From Bradyrhizobium sp. 186 (GTDB lineage Bacteria > Pseudomonadota > Alphaproteobacteria > Rhizobiales > Xanthobacteraceae), in NCBI RefSeq assembly GCF_023101685.1, contig NZ_CP082164.1, positions 5,828,001 through 5,892,000 on the forward strand: a DNA stretch of 64,000 nt, given 5' to 3'. The notes beneath the pieces were generated by a model that was given only the letters and a program-made list of their open reading frames with translations, was not told the DNA's origin and did no database searches. The position numbers and the translations under genes were made by a program. The first letter of the stretch is position 1. Each line of letters begins with the position of its first letter. Below, in pieces: positions 18,881-26,673 of this stretch.

Positions 18881-19309
18881 TCAAACATTTGGAATGGAAT
18901 AGGTCGATGTGACATGGGCAATCGGATCGGGCGACGTGCCGGACAACAGGTTCACCTCGCCCACCGCCAAGCGCTTGCCGAGCTTCAAAAGCCGCGCTTC
19001 CGCCAGCACGTCCTGCCCGGGCTGGCCCTTGCGCAGGAAGTTGATGTTGAGATTGGTGGTGACCGCGAGCCCGATCGGCCCGATCGCCGACAGCAGCACC
19101 ACGTACATCGCGAAATCGGCGAGCGCCATCAGCGTCGGACCCGAGACGGTTCCGCCGGGCCGCAGCATCTTTTCGCCGTAGCGCTGGCGCAGCAGGCAGG
19201 TCTGGCCGTCCGCGCTCTCGATCATGATGTCGTCGCCACTGAAGGCCTGGGGAAACTCGTGGCGGAGAAACTGTTCGAGCTCCGCCACGCTCATTTTCGC
19301 TAACGCCAT
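18881..19309 (-). CDS. PaaI-family hotdog-fold thioesterase
   Basis: 142 residues with the hotdog fold of acyl-CoA thioesterases: RPGGTVSGPTLMALADFAMYV covers the central helix with the catalytic acidic residue, followed by NLNINFLRKGQPGQDV. It hydrolyses an acyl- or aryl-CoA ester. ATG 19309 (MALAKMSV) is chosen because GAGGCG precedes it. It is divergent from the enoyl-CoA hydratase gene, with 87 bases between starts, which fits shared acyl-CoA metabolism. Confidence 0.88.
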   Translation of the reverse strand: MALAKMSVAELEQFLRHEFPQAFSGDDIMIESADGQTCLLRQRYGEKMLRPGGTVSGPTLMALADFAMYVVLLSAIGPIGLAVTTNLNINFLRKGQPGQDVLAEARLLKLGKRLAVGEVNLLSGTSPDPIAHVTSTYSIPNV

Positions 19310-19396
19310 GCTACGCCTCGCCCCTCGCTTCACGTCCCCTGTTACATTAAGTTATCTGCGTCATCCAATTGTAAGAATCCAACCGGAAACGCTTCA

Positions 19397-20221
19397 ATGT
19401 CCGCCCAGGCCGCCCGCGCCCCCTCCCCGCAACCGCCGATCCTGCTGCGCGAAACGGTCGGCAGCATCGCGGTCCTGACGCTCAACCGGCCGGCCGCGCG
19501 CAATAGCCTTTCGGAAGCGATGATCGCAAGCCTGCATGCCGAGCTCAACGCCATCAAGGACGACAAGGCCGTCCGCGGCGTGGTGATCGCGGCCAATGGT
19601 CCTGCTTTCTCGGCCGGCCACGACATGAAGGAGCTGACCGCGCGCCGCACCGATCCCGACCGCGGCCGGGCCTATTTCGCAGAGCTCATGAACGCCTGTA
19701 GCGCGATGATGCAGGCGATCGTGCGTCTGCCGAAGCCGGTAGTGGCGTCCGTCCAGGGCATCGCGACGGCGGCCGGCTGCCAGCTCGTGGCGAGCTGCGA
19801 TCTCGCGATCGCCTCGGAAGCTGCGAGCTTCGCGACGCCCGGCGTCGACATCGGCCTGTTCTGCTCGACGCCGATGGTGGCGCTGTCGCGCAACGTGCCC
19901 CGGAAGCACGCGATGGAGATGCTGCTGACGGGCGAGCCGATTCCGGCTGCCCGTGCCCGCGAGATCGGCCTCGTCAATCGCGTCGTGGCCGCCGGCACCG
20001 AGCGCGACGCTGCGATTGCGCTGGCCGAACAGGTCGCGCTGAAATCGGCCTACACCGTCAAGCTCGGCAAGGAGGCGTTCTACCGCCAGGCCGAAATGAG
20101 CCTTGCCGAGGCCTATCGCTATGCGGCAGAGGTGATGACCGAGAACATGATGGCGCGCGATGCCGAGGAAGGCATCGGTGCCTTCATCGAGAAGCGCGTG
20201 CCGACATGGCGGGATGAGTAG
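19397..20221 (+). CDS. Enoyl-CoA hydratase/isomerase family protein
   Basis: A 274-residue crotonase-fold enzyme. The oxyanion-hole segments are GPAFSAGHDMKEL and VQGIATAAGCQLVASCDLAIA, and the phrase VDIGLFCSTPMVALSRN is typical of the ECHDC3-like branch, in which one usual catalytic glutamate is replaced. Exact reaction on the CoA ester is therefore uncertain. It is followed by a dispersed repeat, then the CoA-binding protein and metY genes. Confidence 0.88.
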   Translation: MSAQAARAPSPQPPILLRETVGSIAVLTLNRPAARNSLSEAMIASLHAELNAIKDDKAVRGVVIAANGPAFSAGHDMKELTARRTDPDRGRAYFAELMNACSAMMQAIVRLPKPVVASVQGIATAAGCQLVASCDLAIASEAASFATPGVDIGLFCSTPMVALSRNVPRKHAMEMLLTGEPIPAARAREIGLVNRVVAAGTERDAAIALAEQVALKSAYTVKLGKEAFYRQAEMSLAEAYRYAAEVMTENMMARDAEEGIGAFIEKRVPTWRDE

Positions 20222-20236
20222 CCACATCTCTCACAC

Positions 20237-20317
20237 CGTCATTCCGGGGCGACGCGAAGCATCGAACCCGGAATCTCGAGATTCCGGGGCGGCTCTTCGA
20301 GCCGCCCCGGAATGACG
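20237..20317. repeat. Dispersed palindromic intergenic repeat
   Basis: CGTCATTCCGGGGC (20237-20250) and GCCCCGGAATGACG (20304-20317) are exact inverted arms, and GGAATCTCGAGATTCC forms a palindrome between them. Part of the set also seen at 22347, 31942, 35163 and 39346. Confidence 0.7.
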
Positions 20318-20330
20318 AATGAAGGATCAC

Positions 20331-20915
20331 ATGAACCACGACGCCTATCATGATGACTACATCCGCGGCATCCTCAACAGCGTGAAGTCGATCGCGATGG
20401 TCGGCGCCTCGCCGGTCAATGTGCGGCCGAGCTATTTTGCGTTCAAATATCTGGCGCAGCGCGGCTACGATATGATCCCGGTCAATCCCGGCCATGTCGG
20501 CAAGGAGCTGCTCGGCAAACCCTTCGTCGCCTCGCTCTCCGACATCGGCCGTCCCGTCGACATGATCGACATCTTCCGCAACTCCAGTCACATCATGCCC
20601 GTGGTCGAGGAGGCACTGACGCTCGATCCGCTGCCAAAGGTGATCTGGATGCAACTCGGCGCACGCGACGATGCGGCGGCGGAAAAGGCCGAAGCTGTTG
20701 GCATCAAGGTGGTGATGAACCGCTGCCCCAAGATCGAATATGGCCGGCTGTCCTCGGAAATCTCCTGGATGGGCGTCAATTCGCGCACGCTGAGTTCCAA
20801 GCGCCCGCCGGCACCGACGCAGGGCATGCGGCTATCCCTCAATCGGATGAGTGTCGGCGGTGGCGAAACCGCGGCGTCAGATCGCGCCGCCAAAAACAAG
20901 ACCGAGCAAAGCTGA
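20331..20915 (+). CDS. CoA-binding domain protein (YccU-like)
   Basis: 194 residues with a Rossmann-type CoA_binding_2 domain: SIAMVGASPVNVRPSYFAFKYL, IPVNPGHVGKELLG and VIWMQLGARDDAAAEKAEAVGIKVVMNRCPKIEYGR are the expected blocks. The C-terminal 45 residues are a less ordered Ser/Pro-rich extension. Function is unknown in detail; such proteins bind CoA or acyl-CoA. ATG 20331 is preferred to 20319 because GAAGGA lies 5-10 bases before it. It precedes metY on the same strand by 137 bases. Confidence 0.85.
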   Translation: MNHDAYHDDYIRGILNSVKSIAMVGASPVNVRPSYFAFKYLAQRGYDMIPVNPGHVGKELLGKPFVASLSDIGRPVDMIDIFRNSSHIMPVVEEALTLDPLPKVIWMQLGARDDAAAEKAEAVGIKVVMNRCPKIEYGRLSSEISWMGVNSRTLSSKRPPAPTQGMRLSLNRMSVGGGETAASDRAAKNKTEQS

Positions 20916-21052
20916 CGCAATTGCGAAGGATCCACTTCGCGAACGCGACGATGCGTAGCGCGATCATTCCCTGTGAAGCCGCGCCTTGACGGCAGCCGCG
21001 GCGCCGACCAGCATGCCGCGCGATTTCAGAACACAAGAACAGGACGCCCTCA

Positions 21053-22333
21053 ATGAGCGATCGCCTTCCGGGATTTTCGACCCTCGCCGTGCATGCCGGT
21101 GCACAGCCCGATCCCACCACCGGTGCGCGCGCGACTCCGATTTATCAAACGACGTCTTTCGTCTTCAATGACGCCGACCACGCCGCCTCGCTGTTCGGCC
21201 TGCAGGCATTCGGCAACATCTATACCCGCATTGGAAATCCCACCAACGCGGTGCTGGAAGAGCGCGTCGCGGCGCTCGAGGGCGGCACGGCTGCGCTCGC
21301 GGTCGCCTCGGGACATGCGGCCCAGGTCGTGGTGCTGCAGCAATTGCTCCAGCCCGGCGACGAATTCATCGCCGCGCGAAAACTCTATGGCGGCTCGATC
21401 AACCAGTTCACGCACGCGTTCAAGAGCTTCGGCTGGAACGTGGTGTGGGCCGATCCGGATGACATCGCAAGCTTCGAGCGCGCGGTGACGCCGCGCACGA
21501 AAGCCATCTTCATCGAGTCCATCGCCAATCCCGGCGGCAGCATCACCGACATCGAGGCGATCTCGACGGTGGCCCGCAAGGCGGGCGTACCCCTGATCGT
21601 CGACAACACGCTGGCCTCGCCCTATCTGATCCGCCCGATCGATCACGGCGCCGACATCGTCGTGCACTCGCTGACGAAATTTCTGGGCGGCCATGGCAAT
21701 TCGCTCGGCGGCATCATCGTCGATGCCGGCACCTTCGACTGGTCGACGGGGGGCAAATATCCGATGCTGTCCGAGCCGCGGCCCGAATATCACGGCATCA
21801 AGCTCCAGGAGACGTTTGGCAATTTCGCCTTCGCGATCGCCTGCCGCGTGCTCGGCCTGCGCGACCTCGGGCCGGCGCTGTCGCCGTTCAATGCTTTCAT
21901 GATCCTGACCGGCATCGAGACGCTGCCGCTGCGCATGCAGAAGCACTGCGACAATGCCAAGGCGATCGCCGAATTCCTCGCCGGTCATCCGGCCGTGACT
22001 TCGGTGAGCTATGCGGGCCTTGCCAGCGACAAGTACAACCAGCTCGCGCGCAAATACGCGCCGAAGGGCGCTGGCGCCGTGTTCACCTTCAGCCTGAAGG
22101 GCGGCTACGATGCCGGCGTCAGCCTGGTGTCGAACCTGAAGCTGTTCTCGCACCTTGCCAATGTCGGCGACACCCGCTCGCTCGTCATCCACCCGGCCTC
22201 GACCACGCACAGCCAGCTCGACGACGCCGCCAAGGTCAAGTCCGGCGCCGGCCCCGACGTGGTGCGGCTCTCGATCGGCATCGAGGACAAGGAAGATCTG
22301 ATCGCGGATCTGGAGCAGGCGCTGGGGGCGTAG
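21053..22333 (+). CDS. metY: O-acetylhomoserine aminocarboxypropyltransferase (sulfhydrylase)
   Basis: A 426-residue PLP enzyme of the Cys/Met metabolism family making homocysteine from O-acetylhomoserine and sulfide. The N-terminus FSTLAVHAGAQPDPTTGARATPIYQTTSF is typical of MetY, and the PLP Schiff-base lysine is in HSLTKFLGGHGN. Length matches MetY (about 430) rather than MetZ (about 390). The 137-base leader has strong G+C-rich pairing, but no SAM-II riboswitch core was recognised. Confidence 0.93.
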   Translation: MSDRLPGFSTLAVHAGAQPDPTTGARATPIYQTTSFVFNDADHAASLFGLQAFGNIYTRIGNPTNAVLEERVAALEGGTAALAVASGHAAQVVVLQQLLQPGDEFIAARKLYGGSINQFTHAFKSFGWNVVWADPDDIASFERAVTPRTKAIFIESIANPGGSITDIEAISTVARKAGVPLIVDNTLASPYLIRPIDHGADIVVHSLTKFLGGHGNSLGGIIVDAGTFDWSTGGKYPMLSEPRPEYHGIKLQETFGNFAFAIACRVLGLRDLGPALSPFNAFMILTGIETLPLRMQKHCDNAKAIAEFLAGHPAVTSVSYAGLASDKYNQLARKYAPKGAGAVFTFSLKGGYDAGVSLVSNLKLFSHLANVGDTRSLVIHPASTTHSQLDDAAKVKSGAGPDVVRLSIGIEDKEDLIADLEQALGA

Positions 22334-22346
22334 TCGCCGTCATCGC

Positions 22347-22388
22347 CGTCGTTCCGGGATGGTCCGCAGGACCGAACCCGGAATGACG
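22347..22388. repeat. Short dispersed palindromic repeat
   Basis: CGTCGTTCCGGG and CCCGGAATGACG flank GATGGTCCGCAGGACCGAA, an imperfect hairpin related to the one at 20237-20317. It follows the metY stop codon by 14 bases and could act in transcript ending. Confidence 0.6.
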
Positions 22389-22475
22389 GGCTTCGGTTAA
22401 CAGTCATTAACCATATCTAACCATATCTGCCGCATACATCGCCTTTGGATCACTCCTCTTGATTCGGAGCCGACG

Positions 22476-22817
22476 ATGCTGCGCTGGATGGTGCCTGCCC
22501 TTGCGGCGATGCTGACGGTGTCAGGCGCCCTCGCCGCCGATCTCCCGGCGACGGCCAAGCGACGCGCCGCCGCACCGCCGCCGGAGCGGAAGGTCTATGT
22601 CGAGACCGATCCGGATGCGCTGATCTCGCCGGCCTATGGCATCGGCAGCTACATCCGCAATCTGCCGGGCACGCCGCTCCTGCCCGGCTCCCACACGCTG
22701 CCGGGCTATTACGGCCGCCCCTGGGACTACGACTATCAGGGCTCGTATTACGGCGGGAAGCAGGTCGACTACTTCTGGCGGCTGCCCTACTCGTGCGGCA
22801 TCTACGGCTATTGCTGA
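22476..22817 (+). CDS. Small exported protein of unknown function
   Basis: 113 residues. A clear Sec signal peptide (MLRWMVPALAAMLTVSGALA, cleavage near ALA-AD) is followed by a Pro/Arg/Ala-rich linker and a Tyr/Gly/Pro-rich tail (GYYGRPWDYDYQGSYYGG) with two cysteines near the end (YSCGIYGYC). It looks like a periplasmic or surface protein of a type common in Bradyrhizobium; function not known. Confidence 0.7.
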   Translation: MLRWMVPALAAMLTVSGALAADLPATAKRRAAAPPPERKVYVETDPDALISPAYGIGSYIRNLPGTPLLPGSHTLPGYYGRPWDYDYQGSYYGGKQVDYFWRLPYSCGIYGYC

Positions 22818-22836
22818 TCAGCCGGGCTGATGATGA

Positions 22837-23919
22837 TCAGCCGACCTGACCGGCCGGAACTGCCCGAGGCTGCGCTTGCGCAGATTGCCGTGAGGCCAGT
22901 CGCTCCGCCTGCATCACCGCGAGCGTCAACACGAGGATCGCAACAGCCTGGTGCGCGAGCGCCAATCCAATCGGCACCTGGTTGAGCAGCGTGAGGATAC
23001 CGAGCACCGCCTGCAGGCTCACCGCCGCAAACAGCCACAGCGCGCCGCTCGCCGCTGAACCTGCGCGCGACCGCACGGCGTCGAGCGCGTGCAGCGCGGC
23101 CAGCACAAACAGCGCATAGGCCGCCATGCGGTGCTCGAACTGCACCGTCAGCACGTTGTCGAACAGATTGCGCCACCACGGCGTCTCGAACCACAGCCGA
23201 TCCGCGGGTGGAATGAAGGCGCCGTCGATGGCGGGCCAGGTGTTGTAGGCACGCCCGGCGCGCAGGCCCGCAACCAGCGCGCCGAAATAGATCTGCACGA
23301 AGGTCACCGCGAGAAGCAGCGCGCTCGTGAACCGCAGCCGCGCGGGCGCTGCAATCTGCGGTCGCTCGGCCAGACGCCGTACCGTCCAGACGATGCCGGC
23401 GAAGATGAGCAGCGCCAGCACCAGATGCGTCGCGAGACGATATTGCGACACCTCGACCCGCTCCGCCAGACCGGAAGCCACCATCCACCAACCGACTGCG
23501 CCCTGGAGCCCGCCGAGCGCAAACAGCAGCCACAGCCGTCGTTTCAACTCACCGGACAGGCCGCCGCGCCACAGGAAGAACAGGAACGGCAGCAGATAGG
23601 CGCCGCCGATGAAACGGCCGAGCAGCCGGTGGCTCCATTCCCACCAGAAAATCTCCTTGAACTCGGACAGGCTCATGCTCGCATTGAGCTCGCGATATTG
23701 CGGAATCTTCTTGTAGGCCTCGAACGCCTCGGTCCATTGCGTCTCCGAGAGCGGCGGCACGCTGCCCGTGACCGGCTTCCATTCGACGATCGAGAGCCCG
23801 GATTCCGTCAGCCGTGTTGCGCCGCCGACCAGCACCATCAGCGCGATCAGCGCGGCCACGGAAATCAGCCACCAGCGCAGGGCGCGATGCGGCTCGGACG
23901 GGTTGGAAATCGTCGTCAT
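22837..23919 (-). CDS. ctaA: Heme A synthase (COX15/CtaA)
   Basis: A 360-residue inner-membrane protein with eight predicted helices in two four-helix halves. It oxidises the C8 methyl of heme O to give heme A for aa3-type cytochrome oxidase. The conserved heme-ligand histidines appear in [27 protein letters not shown] and LAHQAVAI, and the loop motif [15 protein letters not shown] is diagnostic. It is divergent from the DUF2842 gene. Confidence 0.95.
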   Translation of the reverse strand: MTTISNPSEPHRALRWWLISVAALIALMVLVGGATRLTESGLSIVEWKPVTGSVPPLSETQWTEAFEAYKKIPQYRELNASMSLSEFKEIFWWEWSHRLLGRFIGGAYLLPFLFFLWRGGLSGELKRRLWLLFALGGLQGAVGWWMVASGLAERVEVSQYRLATHLVLALLIFAGIVWTVRRLAERPQIAAPARLRFTSALLLAVTFVQIYFGALVAGLRAGRAYNTWPAIDGAFIPPADRLWFETPWWRNLFDNVLTVQFEHRMAAYALFVLAALHALDAVRSRAGSAASGALWLFAAVSLQAVLGILTLLNQVPIGLALAHQAVAILVLTLAVMQAERLASRQSAQAQPRAVPAGQVG

Positions 23920-24029
23920 TTCAGGGGCTAAACCAGGGCTTTAAACCAATGAGGCTTGAACCGGACTGCGTGCCCCTTATAGTCCCCCGCTCCCGCAGCG
24001 CAAGTTAAGCGAAAGCCGCAACGTCCGCC

Positions 24030-24251
24030 ATGAAGATTCGCGCCCGCAAGTTCCTCGGCACCATCGCGCTCCTGGTGCTGGCCGCCGTCTGGGCGCTGCT
24101 CGGCATGGCGCTGGCGCAGATGCCGTGGATCGCCGAGTCCGGCTGGCTGCAGGCGATCTACTACGTCGTCGCGGGCATGGGCTGGGTGCTGCCGGCAATG
24201 CCGATCGTGAGCTGGATGCAGCGGCCCGATCGCGCCAAATCTAATTCGTAG
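24030..24251 (+). CDS. DUF2842 family small membrane protein
   Basis: 73 residues with two transmembrane helices (about 10-30 and 38-62) and the family sequence WMQRPDRAK at the end. DUF2842 proteins are alphaproteobacterial and uncharacterised, often beside ctaA, as here. The last 11 bases overlap the end of the convergent NodB-like gene. Confidence 0.8.
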   Translation: MKIRARKFLGTIALLVLAAVWALLGMALAQMPWIAESGWLQAIYYVVAGMGWVLPAMPIVSWMQRPDRAKSNS

Positions 24252-25284
24252 CGCCGCCCGTCGGCTTGACCTGCGCAAACGCAACGCCCGACACCAGCAC
24301 GCGCATCATGCGCAGCGACCGCACCCGGCCATCCCAGGAAATTCTTGGCAGCGCGCGCAAATTGGTCCGCCCCTCCGCATCCACGATGCCTGGTATCGTC
24401 GACACCGCGCTGGCAAAGCCCGCCTCCTCTGCCATCACGACATGACCGCGGCGAAACGATAAGCGATCGCCGAACGGATACGCCAGATGCCGGATCTCGC
24501 GGTGGAAGGCCGCTTCGGCCACCGCCTTGCCCATCGTCATCTCGCGCAGCGCGGCCGCGTCCTTCATGTTGGCGAGAACGGGATAGTTCACGGTCGCGCT
24601 GCCGATCGTGACCAAAGGATCGGCCGCGAGCTTGGTCAGATCCTCCCAATTCATCGACGCCTCGCGCGAGACGGACGCAAGATCGATGCGGTAACGCGTG
24701 CAGAGATCGTTGATCGCGGCCGACAAATCCGCCGGCGGCAGCGAGCGCAACCAGCTCTCGACGAACGAAAACAGCGCCTGCTTCTCGGCATTGCTGGTGA
24801 CGGTGAAGCGCTGCTCCCTGTCGCCCATCATCAGGCTGATGCGGCTCTCCCGCGCGATCACCTGCTCGAGCCCGAGCCACCACGCCTGGCCCACGCCATC
24901 TGGAAAGGCGGTCGGAACGTAGACTGTAAAGGGCACGCCGTGGCGCGCCAGCACCGGATAGGCAAAGCTGATCAGGTCCTTGCCGGCGCCATCGAAGGTG
25001 AGCGCCACGAAGCGCCGCTTCTCCGGCAGCGTCACGGCGCGCCGGCAGACCTCGTCCATGCCGAGAAAGTCATACCTCCATCGCTTCAGCGCGCGAATAG
25101 CGCGGTCGAGGAACTGCGGCGTGATCTCGTTCTCGCGCAGCGCCTGGAACGCGCCGCTCCGCCGCGGCCGCACGCGCTCGAAGCGCAGGATCGCGCCAGC
25201 GCCGCGGCTGCGCAACAGCGGCTGGCCGGTGAACCAGGCCAGTTCAAGCCGCAGCCGCTCCAGCCATCTGTCGTCGGAGGCCAA
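24241..25284 (-). CDS. Polysaccharide deacetylase-like (NodB fold) protein, metal site degenerate
   Basis: 347 residues related to the HfsH-type deacetylases of holdfast loci (VPFTVYVPTAFPDGVGQAWWLGLE is very like them). The NodB motif 1, normally TFDDG, reads TFDGAG, losing the metal-binding second Asp. Motif 2, normally HTxxH, reads IGSATVNYPVL, with Ala and Tyr in place of both His. All three metal ligands thus seem lost, so it may bind polysaccharide without hydrolysing it, or be inactive. It is the first gene of the polysaccharide locus and divergent from the acetyltransferase gene. Confidence 0.82.
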   Translation of the reverse strand: MASDDRWLERLRLELAWFTGQPLLRSRGAGAILRFERVRPRRSGAFQALRENEITPQFLDRAIRALKRWRYDFLGMDEVCRRAVTLPEKRRFVALTFDGAGKDLISFAYPVLARHGVPFTVYVPTAFPDGVGQAWWLGLEQVIARESRISLMMGDREQRFTVTSNAEKQALFSFVESWLRSLPPADLSAAINDLCTRYRIDLASVSREASMNWEDLTKLAADPLVTIGSATVNYPVLANMKDAAALREMTMGKAVAEAAFHREIRHLAYPFGDRLSFRRGHVVMAEEAGFASAVSTIPGIVDAEGRTNLRALPRISWDGRVRSLRMMRVLVSGVAFAQVKPTGGATN

Positions 25285-25415
25285 TATCCCACCTTCGCGT
25301 TCGCCGGCTGCCCGTTCCCTCTCTTACTGTCATTACCCTTTGTTGACATTTCTTTGCAAAGGTCGGCCACAGGCCGAAATACCCTAAATTTTCGTTTTCC
25401 CGACAGGTTTCGCGA

Positions 25416-26597
25416 ATGACCATGGCTGCGGCGATGCAAAGCCGGACGGCAGAAGCGCCAGCGCGGTCGAAAGCGAGCCGCATCGCGCATGTCGACATCG
25501 TCGGCGATCCCGGCGAGGCCGAGCCGGTCTGGCGTGCGCTCGAGGAACCTGGCCACCTTTCCACGCCCTATCAGCGTTTCGATCTCCTGAGCCCGTGGCA
25601 GCGGCTGGTCGGCAGCCACGAAGGCGCCCGTCCCTTCATCGTCATTGCCTACGACGCCGAACGCCGGCCGCTCCTGCTGCTGCCGCTCTCGCTGCGCCAA
25701 AGCCACGGCGTGCGCACGGCCTGCTTCATGGGCGGCAAGCATACGACCTTCAACATGGGGCTGTGGAACGCCGAGTTCGCGGCGCAAGCCGAGGCCGCCG
25801 ATCTCGACGCGCTCTTCGCGCCGCTGCGCGAGCATGTCGACGTGCTGGCGCTGGCGCAGCAACCGCTGCGCTGGCACGACCAGCAGAACCCGTTTGCAGC
25901 TCTCCCGCGGCAGAGCTCGATCAATGGCTGCCCGCTGCTGGCGATGGAGCCCGGCGGCCCTCCCGCATCGCGGATTGGCAATTCCTTCCGCCGCCGGCTG
26001 AAGAGCAAGGAGAAGAAGCTCCAGCCGCTCGCCGGTTATCGCTATCACCTCGCCGTCACCGATGCGGACGTCACCCGCCTGCTCGACTGGTTCTTTCGCG
26101 TCAAGCCGGCGCGGATGGCGGAACAGAAATTGCCGAACGTGTTCGCCGAGCCGGGTGTCGAGCAGTTCATTCGCGGCGCCTGCCTCACGCCGCGCGGCGA
26201 AGGCCGCGTCATCGACATCCATGCGCTCGAATGCGACGACGAGATGATCGCGATCTTCGCCGGCGTCGCCGACGGCCAGCGCTTCTCGACGATGTTCAAC
26301 ACCTACACGATGTCGGAACACGCGCGCTACAGCCCCGGCCTGATCCTGATGCGCTACATCATCGATCGCTACGCCGAGCGCGGCTACCGCTCGCTCGACC
26401 TCGGCATCGGCTCGGACGATTACAAGCGGATGTTCTGCAAAGCCGATGAAGACATCTTTGACAGCTTCGTGCCCCTGACCTCGCGCGGCAAGCTCGCGGC
26501 CATGGCGATGTCCTCGCTCAACCACGGCAAGCGCCTGGTGAAGCAGAACCAGATGCTGTTCGATCTGGCACAGAGGCTGCGACGGGCGTTCGGGTAG
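25416..26597 (+). CDS. GNAT/FemAB-like acetyltransferase (BioF2-like, CelD type)
   Basis: 393 residues. The N-terminal half has FEVLSPW-like sequence (QRFDLLSPWQRLVG) and the C-terminal GNAT half has RYSPGLILMRYIIDRYAERGYRSLDLGIGSDDYKRMF, the hallmark of the BioF2-like acetyltransferases linked to extracellular polysaccharide synthesis. HfsK of Caulobacter holdfast is of this kind. It probably N- or O-acylates a sugar precursor in the cytoplasm. Divergent from the NodB-like gene; a U-less hairpin (26635-26665) lies after its stop. Confidence 0.8.
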   Translation: MTMAAAMQSRTAEAPARSKASRIAHVDIVGDPGEAEPVWRALEEPGHLSTPYQRFDLLSPWQRLVGSHEGARPFIVIAYDAERRPLLLLPLSLRQSHGVRTACFMGGKHTTFNMGLWNAEFAAQAEAADLDALFAPLREHVDVLALAQQPLRWHDQQNPFAALPRQSSINGCPLLAMEPGGPPASRIGNSFRRRLKSKEKKLQPLAGYRYHLAVTDADVTRLLDWFFRVKPARMAEQKLPNVFAEPGVEQFIRGACLTPRGEGRVIDIHALECDDEMIAIFAGVADGQRFSTMFNTYTMSEHARYSPGLILMRYIIDRYAERGYRSLDLGIGSDDYKRMFCKADEDIFDSFVPLTSRGKLAAMAMSSLNHGKRLVKQNQMLFDLAQRLRRAFG

Positions 26598-26673
26598 ACG
26601 TCGCAAGCTCAACGACGATCTATGCCCCCGCAAGCTCTCTCGCCTTCTGCCCTTGTGCGAGAGAGAAAAACAG

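Noticed and set aside
20916..21052. Possible SAM-responsive riboswitch in the metY leader
   Set aside because: The leader is G+C-rich and can pair (CCGCGCC with GGCGCCG), but the conserved SAM-II pieces (GATTT near the start and GCTAAA near the end in the right order) are not present.
26635..26665. Hairpin CTCTCTCGC/GCGAGAGAG as a terminator
   Set aside because: Good stem but no T run on either strand at the right side, so an intrinsic terminator is not supported.
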